Below, piece by piece: positions 1 through 8,504 of a stretch of 64,000 nt of DNA (position 1 is the stretch's first letter; the number at the start of each line of letters is the position of its first letter). The DNA lies in NCBI GenBank assembly GCA_934096235.1, contig CAKOLO010000001.1:310001-374000 (forward strand), read 5' to 3'. This DNA comes from an uncultured Bacilli bacterium (GTDB taxonomy: Bacteria > Bacillota_I > Bacilli_A > RF39 > UBA660). The position numbers and the translations under genes are program-made. Below the pieces are notes generated by a model. That model was not told where the DNA came from and searched no databases. It saw only the letters and a program-made list of their open reading frames with translations.

Positions 1-1416
1 ATAGTTTGTCAAACTACTGTAAGTCATAAAAAACTACAAGAATTATTAAACTATATGAATGAAAATAATATTGATTATGAAGTTGAAAATACTATATGTA
101 ATGCACAAAAACTAATTCAAACTTCTAGTGTCACTCTCGCAGAACAAATGGATATAATGTTTGTAATTGGTGGTAAAGAAAGTTCAAATACTAAAGAATT
201 ATATAATCTTTGTAATGAAGTTACTAAAACATACTATTTTTCTGATATAAAAGACTTTTTTAATTTTATAAAGAAAGAAAAATATACATTAAACACTAAA
301 ATAGGTTTTACTGGAGGAGCATCTACACCTAAAGAGCAAATAAAAGAATACGCTAATCTATTAGAATTTTTTATCTACTATAAAACTAAATTAAAAGAAT
401 TTGAAACAGAATTAAAAAAGATAAACAAATCTTTTATAGAAAATGATAACCCTATCGTAGTAGACGCAGTAAATAAATTCATCAATATGAATGGAGATGG
501 AAAATTCTTAAGAGGATGCCTAATTGACTTAGGATATAAACTAACTAAAAGTGATGACTATGCTAAAACTTTATCTCTTGCTTATGAAACATTTGAAACT
601 TCAATACTTATTCATGACGACATTATTGATAATGCACATTTAAGACGTAATAAAGAAACAATACATGAAACATATAAAGATGAATTTAAAAAGTATAATA
701 TAGAAAATGATAACACCAATACTTCACTAGCTTTATGTATTGGAGATTTAGGTTTCTTCTATACTAATGAAATGATAACTAAAAAGTATAAAAATGATAA
801 AAACCTTGCAAAATTACTAAGTTATTACAACAACATAGTTATCAAAACTATCAAAGGTGAAATAATAGATGTTGCTCTTCCATTTATAGAAAAGAACGAT
901 AAAAAACATACTCTTCACGAAGAAGATATAATGGAAATATATAGACTTAAAACATCTTGGTACACAGTAATTGGTCCGTTCGTACTTGGTATGATCTTAG
1001 GAAATTCTAAAGCAAAAGACATAGAAACTTTTGAAAAAGTATTAGAACCTCTAGGTATAGCATTTCAAATAAAAGATGATATTTTAGGAATCTATAGTAG
1101 TAAAGAAATACTAGGTAAATCAGTTTATTCTGATATTGAAGAATTCAAACAAACTATACTTTATTCTTATGTTAAAATTAAGAGAAATGATTTACTTGAT
1201 GAACTATTAAAGTATTATGGTAAAAGTATAACTGAAGAAGAATCTAAGAAAGTACAAAAATTATTTGAAGAATCCGGTGCATTAGAATATGCTACTAATA
1301 AAATGAATGAAATGTTCAACGAAGTTTATGCAAATATCAAATCAATGGATATAAAAGAATATACAAAAAACATACTTTTAGGATTAATATTATTCTTAAG
1401 ATTAAGAGAGAAATAG
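1..1416 (+). CDS. ispH: IspH (C-terminal part) fused to polyprenyl diphosphate synthase, 5' end outside window
   Basis: The frame is open from base 1, so the start lies upstream; the ATG at 55 is internal. Bases 1-345 encode the third lobe of IspH (HMBPP reductase, last step of the MEP pathway): a QTT motif, the NTIC cysteine that ligates the Fe-S cluster, GGKESSNT (substrate-binding Ser/Asn) and TGGASTP. Without a stop, a trans-prenyltransferase follows. Its first Asp-rich motif DDIID is at 616-630 with downstream RR. The second motif reads DDILG (1075-1089) instead of DDxxD, a form seen in some actinobacterial and archaeal synthases. Ser sits five residues before the first motif, where a bulky residue would favour FPP; a longer product such as GGPP is therefore possible (inference). 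The fusion would pass IPP/DMAPP straight to chain elongation and may replace the ispA normally found next to xseB. Family calls are strong; product length is uncertain. Confidence 0.9.
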   Translation: MVCQTTVSHKKLQELLNYMNENNIDYEVENTICNAQKLIQTSSVTLAEQMDIMFVIGGKESSNTKELYNLCNEVTKTYYFSDIKDFFNFIKKEKYTLNTKIGFTGGASTPKEQIKEYANLLEFFIYYKTKLKEFETELKKINKSFIENDNPIVVDAVNKFINMNGDGKFLRGCLIDLGYKLTKSDDYAKTLSLAYETFETSILIHDDIIDNAHLRRNKETIHETYKDEFKKYNIENDNTNTSLALCIGDLGFFYTNEMITKKYKNDKNLAKLLSYYNNIVIKTIKGEIIDVALPFIEKNDKKHTLHEEDIMEIYRLKTSWYTVIGPFVLGMILGNSKAKDIETFEKVLEPLGIAFQIKDDILGIYSSKEILGKSVYSDIEEFKQTILYSYVKIKRNDLLDELLKYYGKSITEEESKKVQKLFEESGALEYATNKMNEMFNEVYANIKSMDIKEYTKNILLGLILFLRLREK

Positions 1417-1438
1417 TACTAAATTGGTACTATTTTTT
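1412..1438 (+). terminator. Rho-independent terminator of the IspH fusion gene
   Basis: An 8-bp stem, AATAGTAC/GTACTATT, with a 7-base loop is followed by a T run. It overlaps the stop codon region of the fusion gene and the last codons of the dinD relic on the other strand. Confidence 0.8.
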
Positions 1439-2156
1439 CTTGATTTTTTTAGTGTTTTTCAAACTCTTCTTAAGCGTAGGCATATCTTCTGGCATAATTC
1501 CACCAAGTTCCTCTATTGTTTTTCTGACCTTCTTTCCTACCTCATAATGAGTTTCATTAGCTTTTTCTTCACCAAAAACATTATCTCTTTATAGTTTAAA
1601 TTAATTAATTTGTCATACTCATTATAATCTATTTTATTATCCATCATGAGTGATAGACTTAGTAAGTATTCTATGTCTTCTATATTATCAAAATCTAGTA
1701 TATAACTTTTTAAGTATTTCTTTTTCTTGTTAAATCTCTTTGATAAAATCTTTTTTCTTCTTCAGATAATCCAATATATTCTTTCTCACTAAGTTCTTGC
1801 TTTCTAGTTTGCACTGCAAAATATGTTTTTCCTAATGACACAACTTGTTTTCTAGGATCAAAATTTTATACTATTAAGTAGCAAGCATACCTTGATAACT
1901 TGTAATCAACTTGTTTTCTTTTAGCACCAGAACCTATCTCTACCATTTTGTCGACTTGGACAAAATGGTCATGAACCTTATTTTCACTCCTATTACATGC
2001 AGTACTTGCTTTTTCTAAAGCTCCCAAAAATTTTCTCCATTCTATATATTGAAGAACAATTTGCAAATCACGAGCAAGCCAATACTCATTTCCTTCTCCA
2101 TCGATATGTTTGATGTCTTCAAACACTCTTTCAGTGTATTCAATTATTTCTTCCAT
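1430..2156 (-). pseudogene. dinD: Decayed dinD (DNA-damage-inducible protein D, BRO-N domain)
   Basis: A good ribosome site (AAGGAGG) and ATG at 2156 start a 96-residue BRO-N-like N-terminus (EYWLARDLQ, DYKLSRYACYLIV), ended by TAG near 1866. Homologous coding resumes in other frames: DPRKQVVSLGKTYFAVQTRK (about 1800-1860), and near the end GEEKANETHYEVGKKVRKTI and ELGGIMPEDMPT, typical of the DinD C-terminus. At least two frameshifts and one stop separate the pieces, and part of the middle does not resemble DinD. Intact DinD proteins are about 280 residues. In E. coli dinD belongs to the SOS response; in Bacilli the gene is often carried by mobile DNA. The ancestral identity is clear; loss of function is inferred from the breaks. 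Confidence 0.8.
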
Positions 2157-2256
2157 TTTAAAAACCTCCTTATTTTTAATATTTTCACCATTTTACCTAG
2201 ATCAATATTATTACTTCATTGACACATTATAATTTTCTTGCTACAATTATCTCACT

Positions 2257-2309
2257 AAAAGCTGTAGTCGTGGTGACTTTTCACTTAGTGTTATAGCTTT
2301 TATTTTTTT
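2257..2309 (+). terminator. Terminator-like hairpin without an upstream gene
   Basis: AAAAGCTGTA pairs with TATAGCTTTT (one G-U), enclosing a smaller CACTAA/TTAGTG repeat, followed by a T-rich run on the + strand. No + strand gene precedes it, so it may end a small RNA or be a relic of deleted DNA. Confidence 0.45.
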
Positions 2310-2388
2310 ACATCATTTTAAAAACTAAATACTTTTACACTCAATTTAGATTGACACTCTATTTTTTTCATGCTAAACTCAAATCACA

Positions 2389-2430
2389 AAGAAGCAAAAG
2401 CGTTGGTACAACAAGGTTGCTTCTTTTTTT
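2389..2430 (+). terminator. Rho-independent terminator with nothing recognisable upstream
   Basis: A perfect 9-bp stem, AAGAAGCAA/TTGCTTCTT, with a 19-base loop is followed by a run of T on the + strand. It has no associated + strand gene; with the hairpin at 2257-2309 it suggests deleted mobile DNA or a short untranslated RNA. Confidence 0.55.
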
Positions 2431-2495
2431 AATGTTTTTACCATTCGTTCAAAACCTCTTTACTTTATATTTAGAATTTTATGAATTAACACTAA

Positions 2496-2572
2496 TGGTC
2501 GGAGTAGCAGGATTTAAACCTGCACAATCTAGTTCACAAAACTAGTGCACTACCAAATTATGCTATACTCCA
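2496..2572 (-). tRNA. Atypical tRNA, anticodon TGT by geometry (Thr), or altered His/Gln-like tRNA
   Basis: A full cloverleaf can be drawn: acceptor TGGAGTA/TACTCCG with U1-G72, D arm GCAT...GTGC with GG in the loop, 5-bp anticodon stem CTAGT/ACTAG, T stem GCAGG/CCTGC and an encoded CCA. The seven-base anticodon loop TTTGTGA puts TGT (Thr) at 34-36, but position 37 is G where Thr tRNAs have A. The T loop reads TTTAAAT, losing the conserved C56. Moving the anticodon one base would give GTG (His), but then the stem no longer pairs and G-1 is missing. The start TGGAGTATAGC also recalls tRNA-Gln. It is a tRNA or recent tRNA pseudogene; identity is uncertain. Confidence 0.6.
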
Positions 2573-2663
2573 ATATTATGTTTATATTATCCTTCTATTA
2601 TTATAGTTAGCCATAAATCTGGAAAACACTTCTTTTTCACTAACAAAAAATTTAATCAAAATA

Positions 2664-2697
2664 TAAAAAAGATATACCTCCTTAAAAGTATATCTTC
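2664..2697 (-). terminator. Terminator of uppS
   Basis: On the minus strand AAGATATAC and GTATATCTT form a 9-bp stem followed by T6, just downstream of the uppS stop. Confidence 0.8.
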
Positions 2698-2721
2698 ACA
2701 TCACGTTTTTAAAATTTGAAT

Positions 2722-3438
2722 TTATTTTTTTCTATCGTTAACTGCTCCCTTAGAAATATTTCTATTGAAATATGATTCAAGTGCTTTATCAAATTCTTCT
2801 TCAGTAAAGTCAGGGAAACACTTATCAGTGAAATAAAGTTCAGCATAAGCAATACTATATAACATAAAATTACTTATTCTTAACTCTCCACTAGTTCTAA
2901 TCATTAAATCCACTGGAGGTAAGTCATTATATAAATAACTATAAAAGTTTTCTGGAGTAACATTATCTAAATTAACTTCTCCTTCTTTATACATAGTAGC
3001 TAACTTTTTAGCAGCATCTACTATTTCAAATTGACCACCATAATTTAAACAAACATTAAATATTCCACCAGTACAATTTAAAGTCTCTTTTTCAAGTGTC
3101 TTCATAACACCATAAACTTCATCACTAAGTGGTTCTTTTCTTCCTGAAAAAACAACTCTAATATTATTATCCAAAAAGAAATGCATATCACTCTTAAAAG
3201 CAGATACAAATAAATTCATTAAATATCCTACTTCTTCTTGACTTCTTTTAAAGTTTTCAGTTGAAAAAGCAAAAACACTAAGTATCTTAACACCCTTACT
3301 TAATATATGAAGAGCAGTCTTCTTAAGAGTCTTATATCCTGCATAATGTCCTTCAGTTCTTTTCTTTCCTTGTCTTGTAGCCCATCTTCCATTTCCATCC
3401 ATAATAATAGCTACATGATTTGGTATATCATTTTTCAT
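2722..3438 (-). CDS. uppS: Isoprenyl transferase (undecaprenyl diphosphate synthase)
   Basis: A cis-prenyltransferase that adds IPP units to a short allylic diphosphate to make the C55 carrier for cell-wall synthesis; cytosolic, membrane-associated. From the ATG at 3438 (GAGGAAG ribosome site seven bases upstream; an in-frame upstream start at 3465 lacks one) the protein is 238 residues, normal for the family. Signature motifs are IIMDGNGRWA near residue 12 with the Mg-binding Asp, FAFSTENFKR, and RTSGELRISNF with the final PDF segment. In Bacillus uppS follows frr and precedes cdsA; here it stands alone and is divergent from mgtE. A minus-strand TATAAT lies at 3468-3473. The nearby IspH-prenyltransferase fusion could supply its allylic primer. 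Confidence 0.96.
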   Translation of the reverse strand: MKNDIPNHVAIIMDGNGRWATRQGKKRTEGHYAGYKTLKKTALHILSKGVKILSVFAFSTENFKRSQEEVGYLMNLFVSAFKSDMHFFLDNNIRVVFSGRKEPLSDEVYGVMKTLEKETLNCTGGIFNVCLNYGGQFEIVDAAKKLATMYKEGEVNLDNVTPENFYSYLYNDLPPVDLMIRTSGELRISNFMLYSIAYAELYFTDKCFPDFTEEEFDKALESYFNRNISKGAVNDRKK

Positions 3439-3534
3439 AATTCTTCCTCTTTCTTGCACTAACAACTATTATACTAAAAATTCAATTATTTTAATATATT
3501 TTTAACTCTTTTTACATATTTTAATGACTTTTAA

Positions 3535-3563
3535 GTGACAATTTAATACAATTATAGTATAAT
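3535..3563 (+). promoter_or_regulatory. Promoter of mgtE
   Basis: GTGACA (3535-3540), 17-base spacer, TATAAT (3558-3563). The expected transcript start is only about 20 bases before the mgtE start, leaving no room for an M-box Mg riboswitch. Confidence 0.7.
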
Positions 3564-3589
3564 TAACAGGAAAAAAGGTGGTGTTTATT

Positions 3590-4924
3590 ATGTTAAAAAA
3601 TATTGAAAAATTAATTGAAGAAAAAAAATATGCAGAAATCAAAAAAATCTTAAATGAAATGAATGATTATGATATAGCAGAAATATTTGAAGACTTACCG
3701 ACCACCGAACAATTAAAAATATTTAGATTACTAACAAAAGACATAGCAGCAGATGTATTTTCATATATGGAAACTGATACTCAAAGTAAACTAATTACTC
3801 TACTCAGTGAAAAAGAAGCAGTTGAAATTATAAATGATATGGCAAGTGATGATGCTGCTGATTTAATGGATGAAATACCTGCTAATGTAGTAAGTAGATT
3901 ATTAAGTAAAGTAGATCCAGAAGCAAGACGAGATATAAATGGACTTCTAAATTATCCAGATGATTCAGCAGGTAGTATTATGACTACAGAATATATGGAT
4001 TTAAAAGAAGAAAATACCATTGAAGAAGCTATTAGAAAAATTAAAAAAGAATATGATGATAAAGAAACTATTGATATATGTTTTGTTACTGATAAATCAA
4101 GAAAACTAATTGGAACAGTTAAACTAAAAGATCTAGTTTTAAATGATGAAGAAAAGCTTATAAAAGATATCATGGATGATGACATAATGAGTGTTAATAC
4201 ACTAATGGATCAAGAAGAAGTAGCATCTATAATACAAGACTATGATCTTACTTCAATACCAGTAGTAGACACTGAAAATAAATTAGTTGGTATTATTACA
4301 ATCGATGACGTTATTGATATTATTGAAGAAGAAGCAACTGAAGATATTGAAAAAATGGCTGCAATTACTCCAACTGAAAAACCATATTTAAAACTAAACG
4401 TTTTAGAACTTTATAAAAGTAGAATACCATGGTTATTACTTCTTATGATATCAGCAACATTTACAGGTAAAATAATACAACATTACGAAGCAGCATTAGC
4501 ATCATACGTAGTTTTAACCTCATTTATTCCAATGCTTATGGATACAGGTGGAAATGCTGGAGGACAATCATCAGTCACAATAATTCGTGGGCTTTCATTA
4601 AATGATATAGAATATAAAGATACATTAAAAGTTATATGGAAAGAAATAAGAGTTGCTGCTTTAGCCGGCATAACACTAGCTATAGCAAATTTTGCAAAAC
4701 TACTTCTTATAGATAAAGTAACAACAAGTGTAGCACTAGTAGTATGTCTTACATTAATAGTAACAGTAATAATTGCAAAAATTATTGGATGTTCTCTACC
4801 AATATTAGCTAAAAAAATAGGGTTCGACCCAGCAGTAATGGCAAGCCCATTCATAACTACAATAGTAGATGCAATTTCATTAATAGTTTATTTCCAAATA
4901 GCAACACATCTTTTAGGATTATAA
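3590..4924 (+). CDS. mgtE: Magnesium transporter MgtE
   Basis: A Mg2+ channel/transporter of the cytoplasmic membrane. The ATG at 3590 follows AAAGGTGG at the correct distance; an in-frame GTG at 3578 lies inside that site. The 444-residue protein has the usual order: helical N domain (about 1-130, rich in DD/EE), two CBS domains (about 130-255) that sense intracellular Mg2+, and a five-helix membrane domain with the MgtE signature FIPMLMDTGGNAGGQSS. Length and order match the family. Control is probably by the protein's own CBS gating, since the leader is short. It stands alone, divergent from uppS. Confidence 0.96.
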   Translation: MLKNIEKLIEEKKYAEIKKILNEMNDYDIAEIFEDLPTTEQLKIFRLLTKDIAADVFSYMETDTQSKLITLLSEKEAVEIINDMASDDAADLMDEIPANVVSRLLSKVDPEARRDINGLLNYPDDSAGSIMTTEYMDLKEENTIEEAIRKIKKEYDDKETIDICFVTDKSRKLIGTVKLKDLVLNDEEKLIKDIMDDDIMSVNTLMDQEEVASIIQDYDLTSIPVVDTENKLVGIITIDDVIDIIEEEATEDIEKMAAITPTEKPYLKLNVLELYKSRIPWLLLLMISATFTGKIIQHYEAALASYVVLTSFIPMLMDTGGNAGGQSSVTIIRGLSLNDIEYKDTLKVIWKEIRVAALAGITLAIANFAKLLLIDKVTTSVALVVCLTLIVTVIIAKIIGCSLPILAKKIGFDPAVMASPFITTIVDAISLIVYFQIATHLLGL

Positions 4925-4953
4925 AAGTACTTTCGTTTGAAAGTACTTTTTTA
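4923..4953. terminator. Bidirectional terminator
   Basis: A perfect 12-bp stem, AAAAGTACTTTC/GAAAGTACTTTT, with a GTTT loop and T runs on both strands lies between the convergent mgtE and the coiled-coil gene. Confidence 0.9.
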
Positions 4954-5937
4954 TTATGCAGCAAGTGCTTTAGTAATTGTTCTATAATATTGTTCACTAA
5001 GTTTACATCTACCAGGTTTATTTCTTAAATTTTCAACTCTTTTCTCTTGCATATCAAACTTTTTCAAGTTAGCATTCATAACAGCAAGTTCAACTTTATT
5101 TTTAATTTTTTTAGCTCCATTTATTAATCCAACTTTACCTTGTAATGCAGCAAGTTCAGCCTTAGTTTCATTAATATCATGTTGATAATTCTCTCTAGAT
5201 TCCTTAAGAGATGCTTTCATATCACCATAAACACGATATCTATTAAAGTCAGAATAAAATTTATTCATCTCTTTCATTTTAATTTTAGCATACTTATTAG
5301 AACCCCTATTTACTATTTTCTTCTGAGTTGCTTGCATCTTACCTTGTTTCTTTTGAAGTTTACTAATTTTAGCACACACTCTATTAATTCTTTTTTCATT
5401 TATTTTCTTTTTAAATTTAGTTTTATAATCTCTAGAACGTAACTCATCTAACTTTTCATATTCATTTGATAATTTATCACCAGTTTTTTCAAGTCCTTTA
5501 TTACTAATTCCCATTTTAACAGAATCAACTGGATTTAATACACTAGAATCAAAACCAAGATCTTGTTTATCAATAAATATATTATTAATAACATTATCAT
5601 AACTATTTTTAGCTCTTTTTAATTCATCAACTATCTCATCAACTTCTTTTTTAGAGTCATCTAAGTATCCACTTTCACCCATATAATGAGATAATTGCTC
5701 ATATCTAGCAATTAACTTACTATATTTATCAGATAATACATTATGAGCACTTCTTACTTCTTGACTAACAGACTTTCTATGCATAGCTGGACTAAACTGT
5801 AATCTTTTAAGTTGTTCTTGTGTTAAATCAAAATTTATATCTTTTGCTGGTATATTAAGTGTATTACATAAACGTACTAAATAATCAAGACCTATATTAG
5901 GTAATCTACCAGTTCTAACAGCTTCTCTTATAGTCAT
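4954..5937 (-). CDS. Unknown coiled-coil protein with short HTH-like N-terminus
   Basis: Not recognised. The 327-residue protein is Lys/Glu-rich. Residues 1-45 (REAVRTGRLPN, then LDYLVRLCNTLNI) resemble the recognition and last helices of XRE-type HTH domains but look incomplete. From about residue 70 to 310 it is almost entirely charged helix, probably coiled coil, without membrane segments or a signal peptide. It starts two bases after the stop of the DUF1292 gene, so the two are probably co-transcribed. A cytosolic structural or nucleic-acid-associated role is possible but not shown. Confidence 0.6.
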   Translation of the reverse strand: MTIREAVRTGRLPNIGLDYLVRLCNTLNIPAKDINFDLTQEQLKRLQFSPAMHRKSVSQEVRSAHNVLSDKYSKLIARYEQLSHYMGESGYLDDSKKEVDEIVDELKRAKNSYDNVINNIFIDKQDLGFDSSVLNPVDSVKMGISNKGLEKTGDKLSNEYEKLDELRSRDYKTKFKKKINEKRINRVCAKISKLQKKQGKMQATQKKIVNRGSNKYAKIKMKEMNKFYSDFNRYRVYGDMKASLKESRENYQHDINETKAELAALQGKVGLINGAKKIKNKVELAVMNANLKKFDMQEKRVENLRNKPGRCKLSEQYYRTITKALAA

Positions 5938-5939
5938 AA

Positions 5940-6203
5940 TTACTCACCTGACTCACTAAGTTCACTAACAACTCTATCTATTTCATTATTAATAAAATCT
6001 AATTCTTTTTGATCAGTAATAGTATCTAATGAATAAGTAGTTTCAGTTTCATTTAATATAGATGAGAAAATAGTATCTTCTTCATCATTAACTGTATAAA
6101 TAATATATGTTTTATTAAATTCAAGAGAATCTACTATATCAAGTACATTAACTACTACTTCAGTCCCATCTTCAATAGTTACTTTTAATTTATTATCTTC
6201 CAT
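5940..6203 (-). CDS. DUF1292 (YrzB-like) small acidic protein
   Basis: An 87-residue, highly acidic protein with the DUF1292 pattern: an IEDGTE start, a central VLDIVDSLEFNKTYIIYTV strand region and an EE-rich tail. Bacillus YrzB belongs to this family; its function is unsettled. A GGAGGC ribosome site precedes the ATG. It heads a two-gene unit with the coiled-coil protein downstream. Confidence 0.8.
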   Translation of the reverse strand: MEDNKLKVTIEDGTEVVVNVLDIVDSLEFNKTYIIYTVNDEEDTIFSSILNETETTYSLDTITDQKELDFINNEIDRVVSELSESGE

Positions 6204-6258
6204 AATTGCCTCCTAGTATATATAAATTTTAACATAATTTTTATTATCATACAATAGA

Positions 6259-7149
6259 CTACAACTTCTTTTTAAGAGTTATTGTAGCCATATCTCTAGG
6301 AGACATTTTATCTAATAAACCAAATACAGGACTAGTATGAGAAAACTTTCTATATCCTCTATTAACTATCATCTTAGCGTTTAATACATCAAACTTTCCT
6401 CTACATTTACTAGTTTTACTAACTATATAATCAAATACAGTCTTACCATCACTTACATCTATTCCAATATCATCTAAAGAACCCTGAATAATTTTAGGCA
6501 TATATCCATCATGCTTATGTCCACAAACTATCAAATCTAAATATTTAAGTCTATCTCTTAAAGCACATAACACCTCTTTTTGACTAATTGTATCAGGTGA
6601 ATGAGTAAGTAAAATATTAAATTGCTTATCAGTAAACTCAAGTAAACTCTTCATATAATCTTCTATAAAATATTGATTCCACATATCCTCATGAGCTTTA
6701 TAATATGTTTCACTTCTAGGACAAAAACCACCTATTCTAATATTACCAATATCTACGTATTCTTCACCTATTCTCTTATCTAATATATGTACTCCGCAAG
6801 TTCTATCAAGTCTTCTTAAATATTCTATAGAGTCATAAGTAGTATATTTTCTTCCACGTTTTAATTCATGATTACCAAGACACATAAATGTATCAGCAAT
6901 AGAATCTAGATTACTAAATAAATATCTAAGCATTCTATCATTTCTTGGAATATAAAAATCATCAGAAGTATATGTTAAATCACCAGATACTAATATAAGA
7001 TCCGGATTTTCTTTATCTACTTCTTCAATAAGTTTATCCCATAGTTCAAAATTAGCCCATTTATTATTATGGATATCCGCTAAAGAACATATAGTATAAT
7101 CTCTATCTAACTTACTACTATTTATTGTAAATTTTTCATTATGTATCAT
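6259..7149 (-). CDS. Calcineurin-like metallophosphoesterase
   Basis: The full set of dimetal phosphoesterase motifs is present in order: DIH near residue 26, GD (SGDLT), GNHE, an H in THSPD, and GHKH near residue 225. These ligate two metal ions and hydrolyse phosphoesters; the substrate cannot be told. The start at 7149 (MIHNEKF) is preferred because AGAGGGA lies just before it, while the upstream in-frame start has no site. There is no clear signal peptide, so it is probably cytosolic (297 residues). Confidence 0.88.
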   Translation of the reverse strand: MIHNEKFTINSSKLDRDYTICSLADIHNNKWANFELWDKLIEEVDKENPDLILVSGDLTYTSDDFYIPRNDRMLRYLFSNLDSIADTFMCLGNHELKRGRKYTTYDSIEYLRRLDRTCGVHILDKRIGEEYVDIGNIRIGGFCPRSETYYKAHEDMWNQYFIEDYMKSLLEFTDKQFNILLTHSPDTISQKEVLCALRDRLKYLDLIVCGHKHDGYMPKIIQGSLDDIGIDVSDGKTVFDYIVSKTSKCRGKFDVLNAKMIVNRGYRKFSHTSPVFGLLDKMSPRDMATITLKKKL

Positions 7150-7232
7150 AGTTCCCTCTAAATAGACCAATATTATAACATAAATTTATATTAAGTACAC
7201 AAAAATATATGAAAAAAGCACTATTTCTAGTA

Positions 7233-8210
7233 CTAGTTTTCTCCTTCTTCAAGCATAGTTATTATAGATATACCATATCCTAAAGTAACATTATCCACAA
7301 GTACATTCGTAACAGCGCCAATTATTTTATTATTCTGAATTATTGGTGAACCACTCATTCCTTGAACTATACCACCAGTTTTATTTATTAAATTTTTATC
7401 TATTATTTCAAAACTAAATGATTTTTGAGTATCTCTTTTATTATAGTATTTATCTACTATATTTATATCATATTTTTCTATCTTATTATCTTTAGTGACA
7501 GTAAGTATATAAGCATTTCCCTTTTCTATATCACTAAATGTACTTACTTCAATAGTATCTTTATTAGGTAATTTATCACTATACAAACCATATATTCCCT
7601 TATTAGTATTTTTAGTTATACTACCAAGTACCCTCTCAAATACTATTTTAGCATTTTTACTACCAACTCTACCATTTCTACTTTTATCTATACCTGTTAC
7701 CTTACTATAAAGAATATTACCATCTCTAACATCTATTCTACTACCCGTTTCACTCATAGTTACCTCATGACCTAAAGCTCCATATATTTTACTTACTGGA
7801 TCAATATAACTAAGAGTACCAAGTCCTACTAATGAATCTTTAACATAAAGACCAGTCTTATACACACCACTATCTACTTTTAAGTTTAAAGTAGTATTTA
7901 TCTTTCTATTGTTTCTTTCTATTTCTACATTTACTTTCATCTTACTCAAGTCACTATTATCTACTTCATTAGACAATTCTTCTATAGTACTTACTTTTTT
8001 ACCATTAACACTTATTATTTTATCTCCTATCTTAAAATTATTTTTAGCTATGTATTCACCATCTACTTTATAGAAACCTACTACTATAAGTCCATCAGTA
8101 TTAATCTTAATACCGATACTTTCTCCTCCTGGAATAATATATTTAGAATAAGCAAACGTACATATCGGAAATAAAAAAATAATAAATAACGTGAATATAA
8201 ACTTTTTCAT
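7233..8210 (-). CDS. spoIVB: SpoIVB-like serine peptidase (S55) with PDZ domain
   Basis: In Bacillus, SpoIVB is secreted into the intermembrane space of the forespore and signals activation of pro-sigma-K. This 325-residue protein has an N-terminal signal/anchor (about 1-20), a PDZ-like region (GDKIISVNGKKV, about 60-75) and the S55 domain with YGALGHEV (catalytic His) and IVQGMSGSPII (catalytic Ser). The start has AGAGGTGAAG seven bases upstream. Its position next to xseB-xseA-nusB mirrors the Bacillus order nusB-folD-xseA-xseB-ispA-dxs...recN-spoIVB with the middle genes missing. Whether the organism sporulates cannot be judged from this window. Confidence 0.9.
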   Translation of the reverse strand: MKKFIFTLFIIFLFPICTFAYSKYIIPGGESIGIKINTDGLIVVGFYKVDGEYIAKNNFKIGDKIISVNGKKVSTIEELSNEVDNSDLSKMKVNVEIERNNRKINTTLNLKVDSGVYKTGLYVKDSLVGLGTLSYIDPVSKIYGALGHEVTMSETGSRIDVRDGNILYSKVTGIDKSRNGRVGSKNAKIVFERVLGSITKNTNKGIYGLYSDKLPNKDTIEVSTFSDIEKGNAYILTVTKDNKIEKYDINIVDKYYNKRDTQKSFSFEIIDKNLINKTGGIVQGMSGSPIIQNNKIIGAVTNVLVDNVTLGYGISIITMLEEGEN

Positions 8211-8282
8211 TACTTCACCTCTTTATTATTATTAACTTTTATATTTTAATTATATAACCACATATTTCTATGGAAATAATTA

Positions 8283-8504
8283 CTAATTTTCTTCTACTTC
8301 AAACTTACTTTCAGTACCATTTTCATTAACTAATTTATTAATAGTTTCAGTAGCATTACTAAGTTTAGTTTCACAAAATTCTATTAATTTCATAGCTTCA
8401 GTATATTTAGTAATTGATTTATCTAAATCTAGTTCACCACTTTCAAGTTCATTAACAATTTTTTCTAATTCTTTTATTGATTGTTCAAATGTTTTTTCTT
8501 TCAT
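8283..8504 (-). CDS. xseB: Exodeoxyribonuclease VII small subunit
   Basis: A 73-residue helical protein with the family pattern SFEQSIKELEKIV...LESGELDLD(K)SI. It binds XseA in a multi-subunit nuclease that degrades single-stranded DNA from either end. Its ATG overlaps the xseA stop by four bases (ATGA), so translation is probably coupled. Confidence 0.95.
   Translation of the reverse strand: MKEKTFEQSIKELEKIVNELESGELDLDKSITKYTEAMKLIEFCETKLSNATETINKLVNENGTESKFEVEEN

Noticed and set aside
2351..2545. A 64-codon + strand frame ending in MVGVAGFKPAQSSSQN
   Set aside because: Its end is the antisense translation of the tRNA at 2496-2572 and it has no ribosome site.
3535..3590. M-box magnesium riboswitch before mgtE
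   Set aside because: The promoter leaves a leader of only about 20 bases, too short for an M-box.
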